A stretch of DNA of 64,000 bases from DASQPA01 sp963756455 (GCA_963756455.1 CAVWNC010000001.1:806001-870000); one strand, 5' to 3'. Positions 1 through 9,700 are shown, numbered from the stretch's first letter. The notes: generated from the letters alone by a model not told the origin. Numbers and translations are program-made.

Positions 1-681
1 CATCGAGACCACCACCCGCTCCACCCCACGATCGAGGAGCGACCGCGCGGCGTCGCGCACGGCGTCCGGGGTGTCGAGCTCCGCGCCCCAGAGCTCGCCG
101 AGCTCGTCGAGGTTCGGTTTCATCACATCGGGAGGGTTCGCGAGCGCCGCCTGGAGCGGCCGGCCGCTGGTGTCGAGCACCACCCCTCCGCCCCCCTCGT
201 GGATCGCCGCGATCAACTGGGCGTAGACCTCGTCCGGCACTCCGACCGGGACGCTCCCGGCGAGCACGAACCAGCGGCCCGGCTCCGCCAGCTCCGAGAT
301 CCGCTCGAAGAGATCGGTCAGCTCGTCGTTGCCCGGCGTCAGGCCCGGGAAATTGAGCTCGGTCGTCTGCCGCGTGACGACGTCGACGATCTTGAGACCG
401 ACGCGGGTAGAGCCGGCGAGGGTGACGAAACGATCCTTGACGCCTTTCTGCTCGAACAGGCGTTCAAAGAGAGCGATGTTGTCGTGACCCAGGAAGCCGG
501 TCGCGGCGACGTCGACCCCTAAGTCGGCGAGAAAGCAGGCGACGTTGACTCCCTTGCCGCCGGCATCGGCCCGGCTCTGGGCGACCCGGTTGACCTGGCC
601 GGCGGCAAAACCGGCGACCCGTACGGTCTGATCGATCGCCGGGTTGAGCGTGACGGTGACGACGGAAGGATCGAAGCTCAT
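1..681 (-). CDS. fruK: 1-phosphofructokinase (partial, C-terminus off window)
   Basis: PfkB-family sugar kinase that would phosphorylate fructose 1-phosphate to fructose 1,6-bisphosphate in the cytoplasm. The first 227 residues are visible. They begin with the VTLNPAIDQTV strand typical of FruK/LacC, followed by the GGKGVNVA substrate-binding motif near residue 40 and a VLAGSVPVGVP segment near residue 140. The catalytic GAGD motif would lie beyond the window edge. The ATG at 681 is three bases past the stop of the EIIA-HPr-EI gene, so the two are almost certainly co-transcribed as fruB-fruK. The membrane component FruA is not visible and may follow to the left. The specificity (1-phosphofructokinase rather than tagatose-6-phosphate kinase) rests mainly on the fruB neighbour. 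Confidence 0.9.
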   Translation of the reverse strand, partial: MSFDPSVVTVTLNPAIDQTVRVAGFAAGQVNRVAQSRADAGGKGVNVACFLADLGVDVAATGFLGHDNIALFERLFEQKGVKDRFVTLAGSTRVGLKIVDVVTRQTTELNFPGLTPGNDELTDLFERISELAEPGRWFVLAGSVPVGVPDEVYAQLIAAIHEGGGGVVLDTSGRPLQAALANPPDVMKPNLDELGELWGAELDTPDAVRDAARSLLDRGVERVVVSM

Positions 682-684
682 GGC

Positions 685-3177
685 TCAAGCGCTCCTCCGG
701 GCCTGGACGAGGCCCCGTACCGCTTCGGCGCTCTCACAGGCGAGGGCCCGCCGGGCGAGCGTCTGGGCATCTTTCATCGAGAGGGTGCGGATTCTGGCCT
801 TGATCGCCGCCAGGCTCGGGATGCTGACCGAAAGCTCGGTCACCCCGAGCCCGGCGAGGATCACGGCGCCCAGCGGGTCGCCCGCCATCCCACCGCAGAC
901 GCCCACCCAGGTCGCGGTCCCGGCGGTGGCCCGCACGGTCTGATCGATCATCCGCAGGACCGCCGGGTGGAGACCGTCGGCCTGCCGCGCGAGCACCGGG
1001 TTGCCGCGATCCATGGCGAGCACGTACTGGGTGAGGTCGTTGGTGCCGATCGAAAAGAAGTCGACCCGCCGGGCGAGCTCCGGCGCCATGAGGACCGCCG
1101 AGGGCACCTCGATCATGATTCCCAGTTCGAGCTTCCCGGCATCGAGCGCGACGCGGACCTCTTCGGTGATCGCTTGCGCCTGCGTGAGGTCCGCCACGGT
1201 CGCGATCATGGGATACAGGATCTTGATCGGTCCGTGGGCGGCGGCGCGGAAGATCGCCCGGAGCTGGGTTTTGAACAGGTCGGGATAGGCGAAGCAGAGC
1301 CGGATGCCGCGCACCCCGAGGAAGGGGTTGTCCTCGGCGGGGAGATCCAGGTAGGGCACCTCCTTGTCGCCGCCGATGTCGAGCGTGCGGACGATGAGGG
1401 GCAGACCCTGGAGGGCGAGGACGGCCTCCCGGTAGGCGGCGTACTGCTCGTCCTCGGAGGGTGGGGAGTCGCGTTCGAGGAAGAGAAACTCGCTCCGCAG
1501 GAGGCCGATCCCCTCGGCGCCGGCCTCGACTGCCTGGGCGGCCTCCTTGGCGAGACCGGCATTGGCGACGACCTCGATCCGCACCCCGTCGGTCGTCAGC
1601 GCCGGCTCGTAGCGGTCCCGGTATTCGGCGTCACGCAGATCGCCGAGCGAGCTCTGGGCGGCGCGGGCGGCCCGCAGGTCGTCTGCGCTCAAAGAGACGT
1701 AGAGGACGCCGTTGTCACCGTCCAACACCGCCTGAAGTCCCTCGGGCTGGTGGAGGATTGCGGGTCCCACCCCGACGATCGCCGGAATGCCGAGCGAGCG
1801 CGCGATGATCACCGCGTGCGACGTCGGCCCGCCGCCCGCGGTGCAGAAGCCGAGAACCTCTTTGGGATCGAGCCCGGCGGCGTCTGAGGGGGTAAGCTCG
1901 TCGGCCAGGAGAATGGCGGGCGTAAGGGGGACGCTCGCGGGGTCGTCGTCGACCACCTCCGCCAGGCCCCGGAGGACGCGGGTGCCGACGTCCCGGAGGT
2001 CGGTCGCCCGGTCGGCGAAGAGCGGATCGTCGAGCTTCGCCAGGCCCTCCGCCTCCTCTTCGATCGTCTGCTGCCAGGCCCAGCCGGCGCTCTGGCCCTC
2101 GCCGATCCGTCGATCGGAGCGCTGGAGCAACTCGGGATCGGCGAGGAACTCGGCGTGGGCCTTAAAGATGGCGGCGCCGGCCTGGCCCGACTTGGCCTTC
2201 ACTTCCCGGTAGAGCTCCTGGAGCTCCGCCCGCGCCGCGGCGATCGCGTCGCGCAACCGCTCGCGCTCCCGTGCGGGATCTTTCGCCGTCCGCGGGACGA
2301 CGATCCGCCGCTGGCGGAGGAGCCGGAGCGGCCCGATCGCGAGCCCCGGCGAGGCGGAGAGCCCGGGGACCGTGCTCCCTTCCGGGCTCGCGACCGGCCG
2401 CCAGCCATGGCTGGGCCCGGCGAGGAGGATCTCCTCGTCCTCGGCCGTCTCGATCTGCCGCTGGAGGGCGACGAGCGCGTCGTCGACGGCATCGGCGTCT
2501 GGACCCTCGGCCGAGATCGTCACCCGGCCGCCTTTCTTGACCCCCAGCCGGAGGAGGGCGGCGAGGCTCTTGCCGTTCGCGGTTTTGGTGCCGTGACGGA
2601 CGAGCACCTCGGCGGCGAACCCCTTGGCGAGATCGACGAACGCCGTGGCCGGCCGCGCGTGGAGGCCGAGCGCGCCTAAGACCGTGGCCGTCACCGAGCG
2701 TGCGAAGTCGGCGGGCTCGGCCTGCCGGGCCGAGAGAACGGGCCGGTCGCGCGGAGCGGAGAGGGCGTCGACGATCTCCCGGGGATCGGTCGTCCCGCCG
2801 AGCCGTTCCATCAGGGCCTCGTCGAACAGCAGGCCGGTCAAATTGGCGAGGACGTCCAGATGTTCGTCGGACCGCGCCGCGATCCCCACGACGAGGCGAA
2901 CCGTATCGCCCGGCTGCCAGGCGACGCCCGCGGGCACCTGGAGGACGGCGATGCCGGTGCGCTGGATGAGATCGCGGTCTTTCGGCATCCCGTGGGGGAT
3001 GGCGAGACCCTGGCCGAGATAGGTGTTGGCGACCCGTTCCCGCGCCAGCATGCTGTCCGCATAGGCCGCCTCGATGTAGCCGGAACGCACGAGGAGCGCA
3101 GCGACCTGGCGGATGGCCTCTTCCTTCCCCGCGGCCCGGGCGCCGACCTCTACGTTTGCGGATTCGAGCTCCAGCAT
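685..3177 (-). CDS. fruB: Fructose PTS multiphosphoryl transfer protein (EIIA-HPr-EI fusion)
   Basis: Soluble PTS phosphocarrier that relays phosphate from PEP to a fructose permease. It is 830 aa from the ATG at 3177; a longer reading from 3231 adds 18 residues with no domain. Domains in order: EIIA-Fru, about residues 1-145, with phosphorylatable His62 in GLAIPHGM; HPr, about 160-245, with His173 in LGLHARPA; EI, about 270-825, with active His454 in GGGPTSHAVI and a downstream PEP-binding TIM barrel (the IGTNDLTQY motif is visible). The EIIA-HPr-EI order matches FruB of Pseudomonas and Xanthomonas rather than the E. coli diphosphoryl transfer protein, which lacks EI. The start is preceded by GGAGAGG-like sequence. 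It lies directly upstream of fruK in one operon. Confidence 0.93.
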   Translation of the reverse strand: MLELESANVEVGARAAGKEEAIRQVAALLVRSGYIEAAYADSMLARERVANTYLGQGLAIPHGMPKDRDLIQRTGIAVLQVPAGVAWQPGDTVRLVVGIAARSDEHLDVLANLTGLLFDEALMERLGGTTDPREIVDALSAPRDRPVLSARQAEPADFARSVTATVLGALGLHARPATAFVDLAKGFAAEVLVRHGTKTANGKSLAALLRLGVKKGGRVTISAEGPDADAVDDALVALQRQIETAEDEEILLAGPSHGWRPVASPEGSTVPGLSASPGLAIGPLRLLRQRRIVVPRTAKDPARERERLRDAIAAARAELQELYREVKAKSGQAGAAIFKAHAEFLADPELLQRSDRRIGEGQSAGWAWQQTIEEEAEGLAKLDDPLFADRATDLRDVGTRVLRGLAEVVDDDPASVPLTPAILLADELTPSDAAGLDPKEVLGFCTAGGGPTSHAVIIARSLGIPAIVGVGPAILHQPEGLQAVLDGDNGVLYVSLSADDLRAARAAQSSLGDLRDAEYRDRYEPALTTDGVRIEVVANAGLAKEAAQAVEAGAEGIGLLRSEFLFLERDSPPSEDEQYAAYREAVLALQGLPLIVRTLDIGGDKEVPYLDLPAEDNPFLGVRGIRLCFAYPDLFKTQLRAIFRAAAHGPIKILYPMIATVADLTQAQAITEEVRVALDAGKLELGIMIEVPSAVLMAPELARRVDFFSIGTNDLTQYVLAMDRGNPVLARQADGLHPAVLRMIDQTVRATAGTATWVGVCGGMAGDPLGAVILAGLGVTELSVSIPSLAAIKARIRTLSMKDAQTLARRALACESAEAVRGLVQARRSA

Positions 3178-3311
3178 GCCGAGACCTCTCCCAACCCTCC
3201 GGCTCAGGGCCGGAAGGAGAGTGTATCCCACGGGAAACGGACGGTTGTCCGCCGGGGAGGGGGGCGCTTCGCACCCGGGGCGCCGGAGCGGTTCGGTAGT
3301 ATCATTCCGCC

Positions 3312-3782
3312 ATGACGGATGAGCAGGAAGGGGCCCGCCGGCTCGCCGAGGCGCTGCGCCGCCGCCTGGCGCAGACCGGAGTGCCGCTCTGCGAGATCGA
3401 CCGCCGGCTGGACTGGGTGGAGGGCACTCTGGGCGAGCTGTTGAGCGGTACCGCCGAGCTGCGGGTGAAGGAGCTGCTGGCGGTCCTGCGGTCGGTGGGG
3501 ATCGAGGAGCGGTCGTTCTTCGCCGAGCTCTACGACCTCAAGCCGCGCTGCCGCGCCACCTCCGGCCAGGGGGAGATCCCCTACAGCATCGGCAAGCTCT
3601 CCGCGGAGGACGCCTCGGTCTTCCCCCCGACCGAGGAGATCCTCGCCCTCTTTCGCCAACTGGTCGGCGATGCGGTTCGCCGGGACCTCCGCCCGGGCGA
3701 AGTCCTCCGCACGGTGGCGCCCGGACCGTTCGAGGAGACCGATCTCCTCGACGGGCCTCGCCGAGGAGGCCGAGGAGACTGA
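3312..3782 (+). CDS. Small HTH-like (XRE-type) hypothetical protein
   Basis: Protein of 156 aa. Residues 5-60 have the pattern of a lambda-repressor-like helix-turn-helix (LAEALRRRLAQTGV, then a WVEGTLGELLSG recognition-helix region, then ELLAVLRSVGI). The rest is a charged helical tail with no catalytic motif that I can recognise. It is divergent from fruB, with 134 bases between the two starts, so it could read from the same control region. Its stop lies 7 bases from the convergent stop of the next locus. A regulator role is an inference from the HTH-like pattern, and a structural or nucleoid role is not excluded. Confidence 0.7.
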   Translation: MTDEQEGARRLAEALRRRLAQTGVPLCEIDRRLDWVEGTLGELLSGTAELRVKELLAVLRSVGIEERSFFAELYDLKPRCRATSGQGEIPYSIGKLSAEDASVFPPTEEILALFRQLVGDAVRRDLRPGEVLRTVAPGPFEETDLLDGPRRGGRGD

Positions 3783-3789
3783 GGCCAGC

Positions 3790-5135
3790 TTAGAGGAAGG
3801 GCTGCTCCAGGCTCGGCCGCCCTTCTGCCCGCCGCCGATAGCCAGGGGCGCGGAGCGCGCTCGCGGTGCGGCGGATGAGGGCCAACGCCGCATCGCTGGT
3901 CGCCGTCTGCTGGAGCAGGAGGAGCGCCGCGATCGCCTCCCGGCGCACTCCGCGCACCTCCATCTCCCGCAGGGTTTCCCGCGCCAGGGTCCGCATCTCG
4001 GAGAAACGGTCGAGCTTGGCGAGCACCGCCGCCAGGTCGAGCGAGACGATCGCCGCCTCGTACCGGTTGCCGTGGGCGAGGAAGCCCTCGCGCGCCGCCG
4101 AGAGCTGCTTTAAGGCCGGCTCCAGGTGACGCTCGGCGCTCATGATCTGACCTTCCAGCCAGAGAACCTTGATGCGGATGAGAGGGTCCGACTCCTGCTC
4201 GTAGAGATCGCGCGCCTCGAAATAGAGGCGCAGCGCCACCTCCGACTGCCCGCCGTCGACATGGAAACGGACGATGCTGTGGAGGAGGATGAGAGCGAGC
4301 TTGGGCTCGGCTTCGGCGTCGACGAGCCGGCCGGCTTCCATCAGGAGGCGGACGGCGGCCCGCGGCTTGCCGCCCTCCCCGGTGGCGATGGCCTGGAGGA
4401 CGAGCGCGCGGGTCACCTCGCGGCGATCCCCAGGCTCCGCCAGATCTGGACGACCTGCTGGATCACCAACAGGGAGTCGTCGAAGCGCCGCTGGTCCATG
4501 CGGAGCGAGGCGATCTGCGAGAGAACCTGCGCCCGGAGCGCGCCCGCTCCGCTCCCCGCGAGCAGGCGGGTCTGCGCGGTGAGCAGGGCCTTGTCGGCTT
4601 CGTTCAGGTCGCCCGAGACGCGGAGCGCGTTGCCCAAAGCCGCCCAGGCGCGAGCCCGACAGTCCTCGACGACCTCCTGTTCGATCAATTCGGTAGACAG
4701 GCTCTCCGCCACCAGGACGGCCAGATGGGCCTGCTGGCACATCACCACCGTGCTCGTGAAGCGGGCCTCGTGCGAACGGGAGATGAGGGCGGCGCAGAAC
4801 CCCGGAGTCCAGTAGCGGGGGTGGTTGCGGATGAGAGTCTCCTGCCGCTTGGGAGGGTGACCGTCGAGCTCGGCCAGGAGCTGCTCCGAGCCGGGGCCGG
4901 AAAGGGAGGCGAGCGCCGCCACCGCTCTCTCGACCGCCCGCTCGAAGGCCTGGTCGTAGGCGGCATCGGAAAACTCCGTAGCGGAGGCCGCGCCGGGCCA
5001 GCAGTGCTGCAGCTGGGACTGACACTCGCCGCAGCCTGCCAGCAGGTGCCGGACAATCTCCATCCGCTCGGCCGCAGTTGCGGTACAGCTCGCGAAACGG
5101 CCCAGCACCTCACGAGAGATGGGGTGGTCGCTCAT
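3790..5135 (-). pseudogene. Zinc-finger/helical-repeat (TPR-like) protein interrupted by a frameshift
   Basis: The reading starts at the ATG at 5135 and has an anti-sigma-like zinc-binding motif (HLLAGCGECQ, an HxxxCxxC pattern) near residues 30-40. Helical repeats follow. This frame ends at 4413 (…IWRSLGIAAR). The adjacent frame continues the same repeats (DRREVTRALVLQAI…) to 3790. One additional G in the GGGG run at 4428-4431 would give LGDRREVTRAL and a single protein of about 448 aa with several 35-40-residue TPR-like helical pairs. The break is therefore either a real one-base deletion, slippage-dependent expression, or an assembly error. The family resembles the FCS/zinc-finger plus TPR proteins found near sigma factors, though none is in view here. 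The function is unknown. Confidence 0.7.
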
Positions 5136-5232
5136 GTCTTTCTACTTTCCCTTCCAAGATACCATAATGAAATCGCCCGACACAAGAGTCTCCCAGGTCG
5201 TGGGGATCTCTCTGTATACGGAGCGAGCCCGC

Positions 5233-5502
5233 CTAGTGGCGGAAGAGCTGCGCTTGTGCGCACCCGTTAGGATCGATACAGGAGCCGCCGTCGGTCGAGA
5301 GCCCCTTGCCCTGGGCCGCCTGGCCGGTCGTCGCCGCGAAGAAGTGGAGGAGCTCCGTCCAGGCGGAGCCCAGGCGGGCGGACAGGGACTGGCTGGCGGG
5401 CGTGGCCGGCGCCCGGTGAACCGGGGCGGCCTGGGCCGGCAGGGCGCTCAGGAGCGCCACGGCGGCGGCAAGGACGAAAGCGCTACGGGAAAGATTTTTC
5501 AT
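5233..5502 (-). CDS. Small exported peptide with two C-terminal cysteines
   Basis: Protein of 89 aa with a strong Shine-Dalgarno (AAGGAGG, 5 bases before the ATG at 5502), which fixes the start. Residues 1-27 are a classic Sec signal peptide (basic n-region, hydrophobic AFVLAAAVALLSAL, AQA cleavage site). The mature part is about 62 aa and ends in a small Cys-containing motif (CIDPNGC). No enzymatic motif is seen. It lies 97 bases upstream of, and is oriented with, the zinc-finger/TPR locus. It could be a structural or secreted effector peptide, and nothing in the sequence decides its role. Confidence 0.7.
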   Translation of the reverse strand: MKNLSRSAFVLAAAVALLSALPAQAAPVHRAPATPASQSLSARLGSAWTELLHFFAATTGQAAQGKGLSTDGGSCIDPNGCAQAQLFRH

Positions 5503-5838
5503 CTCATCCTCCTTGACGGGACAAAACCCGGCCAGTACGGCTGGGCGGCCCGGAAAACGCCAAAGGTAAGCGGAATCGGTCAAGCCCGCGGGTTTCGTCG
5601 TTCCTCAGCCCCGATGCTGGAGTCACGGCTCCTCCGCGTTTTGGATCTTTGTTCTGCTCTGTTAGATGTAGGTGCACCTGCGGTCGAAAAGAGAGCCGTG
5701 CCGCAAACTTTTGTGATCGATGGACGGGAAACGGAGGGAGCCGCCCCGTGGCAGCCTCTGGGATGAGAGGCTGGATGGCCCGGCATGCTAGAATCCTATT
5801 GCATGATGGCATGAGGGCACCAGAATGAAGGACAGAGC
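5503..5838. other. Intergenic region without a recognisable gene
   Basis: 336 bases between the divergent small-peptide gene and the toxin-antitoxin pair. It is noticeably more AT-rich near 5640-5720. A TAGAAT hexamer at 5789-5794 could act as a -10 box for the antitoxin, but I see no well-placed -35. I see no repeat, tRNA or conserved coding frame. Confidence 0.5.
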
Positions 5839-6144
5839 ATGAGCACCACCAGCAATGCGATCAAGACGGTTGGCAAAAGCGGCCAGATCTCGCTTGGCAA
5901 GAGCTATGCGGGAAAGACGCTCCGGATGCGCCGCCAGCCGGATGGCAGCATCCTGCTGACGCCGGTCGCGGTGATTCCGGAGAGCCAACTGTGGACGTTG
6001 GAAGAGCCGCATCGGTCGGCCATCGAGAGGGGAATGGCCTGGGCGGCGGAGAACCCACCCGGCGAAACCGACCTTGATGAGCTTCTGAGCCGCGAGGGCC
6101 GGTACCCCGCCCCGGAGAAGCGGCCTCGTGCCACCGCGAAGTAG
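5839..6144 (+). CDS. Putative AbrB/MazE-type antitoxin
   Basis: Protein of 101 aa whose first 45 residues (KTVGKSGQISLGKSYAGKTLRMRRQPDGSILL) have the swapped-hairpin AbrB/SpoVT pattern of DNA-binding antitoxins. The acidic middle and tail would bind the toxin. GAAGGA upstream is a usable ribosome site. The 3' end overlaps the next gene by 17 bases, as is usual for type II toxin-antitoxin pairs, and the pair would be autoregulated by the AbrB domain. The assignment rests on motif shape plus context. Confidence 0.72.
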   Translation: MSTTSNAIKTVGKSGQISLGKSYAGKTLRMRRQPDGSILLTPVAVIPESQLWTLEEPHRSAIERGMAWAAENPPGETDLDELLSREGRYPAPEKRPRATAK

Positions 6145-6439
6145 CCGCGTACGGCTGGATCTCAACAACCCCCAATTCCAGGACGCCTTTTTCACCCTCG
6201 AAACCGCCGAACTGCAACAGGTCGCCGCTTCGCTTCGGCGCCTGCGTCAGATGGACTGGGAGAGTGTCTACAGCCATTCTGGACTCAACTGGGAAGCTTT
6301 GGATCACATCAGGACCCCGAACGGAGCCAAGGCCTGTTCGCTCCGCCTCAGTCGTAAGATCCGGGCGATCGGCTACCGCGACGGAGACTTCCTCCGGCTC
6401 GTGTCCCTCCATCCAGACCACGATTCAGCCTACGAATAG
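6128..6439 (+). CDS. Putative RelE/ParE-superfamily toxin
   Basis: Protein of 103 aa read from a GTG inside the 3' end of the antitoxin gene. The pattern is RelE-like: an N-terminal helix pair (ETAELQQVAASLRRL), then a beta-sheet core containing SLRLSRKIRAIGYRDGDFLRLVSLHPDH. The basic sheet and the terminal H-D-H-D-x-x-Y are where RelE/HigB-type mRNA interferases keep their substrate residues. It probably cleaves ribosome-bound mRNA or poisons gyrase, and I cannot tell which. The pair sits directly before the repeat array and the NRPS gene. Confidence 0.7.
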   Translation: MPPRSSRVRLDLNNPQFQDAFFTLETAELQQVAASLRRLRQMDWESVYSHSGLNWEALDHIRTPNGAKACSLRLSRKIRAIGYRDGDFLRLVSLHPDHDSAYE

Positions 6440-6462
6440 GACCGGCACCCTATCTCGGGCCA

Positions 6463-6540
6463 GAAGTAGGGCACTTTTGGTTTGGGATGCCCTACTTCGG
6501 CTGTAGAAGTGCCCTACTTCGGCTGCAGAAGTGTTACCGG
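6463..6540. repeat. Short array of the 22-bp palindromic repeat (copy 1)
   Basis: Three direct units start at 6484, 6506 and 6528, exactly 22 bases apart, with core GAAGTGCCCTACTTC. The first is degenerate at its 5' end and the last decays after GAAGTG. Immediately upstream, at 6463-6477, is the inverted form (GAAGTAGGGCACTTT). The same repeat forms a longer array at 52691-53064. It occupies the gap between the toxin gene and the NRPS. Confidence 0.85.
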
Positions 6541-6689
6541 GTCAGGTGCGGACTTCGATCCCGACGAACCTGCGGCTCGGGTAAGATCCACCCCGGACCC
6601 CCCAGGCCGTAGAACCGGGCGTTCGAGGCGCGGCCGCCCCCTTCGAGGCCCTTCAGCGCACTAGAGAAGGTAGGCTACCCCTGTGGCCC

Positions 6690-6724
6690 CGAAGGAGAAG
6701 CTGTGCATGGGTGAGACGTCATGA
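6690..6724 (+). promoter_or_regulatory. NRPS translation-initiation region with a five-codon upstream ORF
   Basis: The strongest Shine-Dalgarno here (AAGGAGA, 6692-6698) is placed for an ATG at 6707, not for the NRPS ATG at 6721. The 6707 ATG opens ATG GGT GAG ACG TCA TGA, whose TGA overlaps the NRPS ATG (ATGA). The NRPS start itself has a weaker GGTGAG seven bases upstream. This would suit translational coupling through a mini-leader, but it may be chance. Confidence 0.4.
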
Positions 6725-9700
6725 GTATCCAGGATCTGGCGCGGGCGGCCGGCATCTCCGCCGAGGACGAGGAGCTGCTCGCTCTCCTCCTGGCGGAGGA
6801 GGGGGTGGAGCTCGGCGTCTCCGACTCGATCCAGCACGTGCCCGGCCGGGCCGAGGCGCCGCTCTCCTTCGCCCAGGAGCGACTGTGGTTCCTCGACCGT
6901 CTCCTTCCGGGGACGGCGACCTACAACATCCCGAGCGCGGTGCGCCTTACGGGGGGCCTGCGGCTCGACGTTTTCGCCCGCTGCTGGCGGGAGATCCTCC
7001 GCCGGCACGATTCGCTCCGCACCCATTTCGAGACCCGCGACGGCGTTCCCGTCCAGGCGATCGACCCGGCGCCGACGCCGGGGAGCGAGCTCGTCCTCGT
7101 CGATCTCTCGGGTCTCCCGGCCGCCCTCCGGCAGGAGACCTCCCAGCGGCTCGTCCGCGAGGAGGCGGCCCGGCCGTTCGACCTGGAGCAGGGCCCGGTC
7201 GCCCGCGCCATCCTCCTGCGGATCGACGGTTCTCCTTCTTCTCCTTCTTCTCCGGAGACGGGCGAGCACGTCCTGGTCTTGAATCTCCATCACATCGTTT
7301 CCGACGGCTGGTCGATGGGGGTGCTCGTCCGCGAGGTGGCGATCCTCTATGGCGCCTATGTCCAGAACCGCCCTTCGCCGCTGCCGGAGCTGGAGATCCA
7401 GTACGCCGACTTCGCCGACTGGCAGCGCGCCCACCTCGCCGGCGAGGTGCTGGAGGCCGAGCTCGCCTACTGGCGCGACCGCCTGAAGGGCGCTCCCGCC
7501 CTCGCCCTCCCCACGGATCGGCCGCGGCCGGCGATCCCAAGCTATCTCGGCGAGACGCTGCCCTTCGCCATCTCCGAGCGGGGGCTGGCGCCGCTCCGGG
7601 CGTTGACCGAGGCGCAGGGGGCGACCCTCTTCATGACCCTCCTCGCGGCGCTCGACGTCCTCTTCAAGCGCTACACGGGGCAGGACGACATCGTCCTCGG
7701 CTCGATGATCGCGAACCGCAACCGGCCGGAGATCGAAGGGCTGATCGGTTTCTTCATCAACGCCCTGACGCTCAGAAACGACCTTTCGGGCGATCCGACC
7801 TTCCGGCAGCTGCTCGACCGGGTGCGCGACGTAGCGTTCGGTGCCTTCGCCCACCAGGATCTGCCGTTCGAGAAGCTGGTGGCCGAGGTGCAGCCGGGGC
7901 GGGACCTCTCGCGCTCGCCGCTCTTCCAGGTCGTCTTCCTGCTCCAGAACACCCCGCAGTCGTCGCTCCAGCTCCCCGGGCTCACCCTGGAGATGGTCGG
8001 GACCGAGGCGAAGATGGCGAAGTTCGACCTCCAGATCACCGCCGCGGAGGGCGCTTCCGGGGTCGCCGGCTCGCTCAACTTCAGCACCGATCTCTTCGAC
8101 GGCGCGACGGTCGTGCGGCTCCGCGGTCATCTCGAAACCCTGCTCGCCGGCATCGCCGCCGATCCCGACCGGCCGATCTCGCGGCTCCCCGTGATCCCGG
8201 CGGCGGAGAGCCAGCAGGTTCTCTTTGAATGGAACGAGACGGGGAATGCGCAAGGCGTTGGGAGCTGTCTCCACGAGCTCTTCGCGGCGCAGGCCGCGCG
8301 CACCCCGGCGGCGACGGCGCTCGTCGATGGCACCGATGCGGGGCGACGCTGGACCTACGCCGAGCTCGACGCGGAGTCGAACCGCCTGGCGCGGCACCTC
8401 CGCGGCCTTCGCGGTCATCGCGGCGGGGGAGTGGGGCCGGAGGCGCGGGTTGGGCTCTGCCTGGCCCGCACCGGGCGGATGGTGGTGGCCATGCTCGCCG
8501 TGCTCAAGGCGGGCGGCGCCTATGTGGGGCTCGACCCGCGCTATCCCAAGGACCGGCTCGCCTTCATGCTCGACGACGCCGCGGCCACGGTCCTCCTGAC
8601 CGAGGAGGGGCAGCTCGCCGCTCTGCCGGAGCACGGCGTGCCCGTGGTCCTTTTGGACGACGCGGCCGTTCTGGCGGCCCTGGCGGCGGAAAGCTCCGCG
8701 CCGCTGCCGCGGGACGGGCGTTCGGCCGGGCCGGGGAACCTCGCCTATCTCATCTACACCTCGGGCTCGACGGGCCGGCCGAAGGGGGTCGCGATCGAGC
8801 ACGCGAGCGCCGCGGCGATGGTGGGTTGGGCCTGGCAGGCCTTTCCCGCCCCGGTGCTGGCGGGGGTCCTCGCCTCGACGTCGATCTGCTTCGACCTCTC
8901 GGTCTTCGAGATCTTCGTGCCGCTCGCCGGGGGCGGCCAGGTCATCGTGGCGGAGAACGCCCTCGCCCTGCCGGCGCACCCGGCGGCCGGCGAGGTGACG
9001 CTCATCAACACCGTCCCTTCGGCCATCGCCGGGCTCGTCCGTGGTGCCGGCCTGCCGCCCAACGTGGCGACAGTCAACCTGGCGGGGGAGGCCTTGAAAC
9101 GGGAGTTGGTGGAGGAGATCTACCGCCAGCCGGGGGTCCGCGAGGTGCGGAACCTCTATGGGCCGTCCGAGGACACCACCTACTCGACCTGGACCGCGGT
9201 ACCGTCCGACCGCTCGGCAGGAGCGCGTCCGCCGGCGATCGGCCGGCCCTTGACCGGCAGCCGGGCCTACCTGCTCGACGCCGATCGGGCGCCGGTGCCG
9301 CTCGGCGCCGTGGGGGAGCTCTATCTCGCCGGGGCCGGGCTCGCCCGCGGCTACCTCGGTCGGCCCGACCTCACCGCCGACCGCTTCGTGCCCGACCCCT
9401 TCCCCGCGTTTTCCGCAAGCGGCGGCGAGCGGCTCTACCGGACGGGGGACCTGGCGCGCTACCGACCGGACGGCGCCCTCGACTACCTGGGGCGGATCGA
9501 TCATCAGGTGAAGGTGCGAGGTTTTCGCATCGAGCTGGGGGAGATCGAGGCGGCGATCCTCGCCCGGCCGGAGATCGCCGAGGTCGTCGTCCTGGCGCGG
9601 GAGGATGTCGCAGGGAGCGGCCAGCGTCTCGTGGCGTATGTCGCCCCAAAGGGGGGAACGGAGAGCCCGGATCTCGTGGCGAGCCTCAAGGGTGCTCTCG

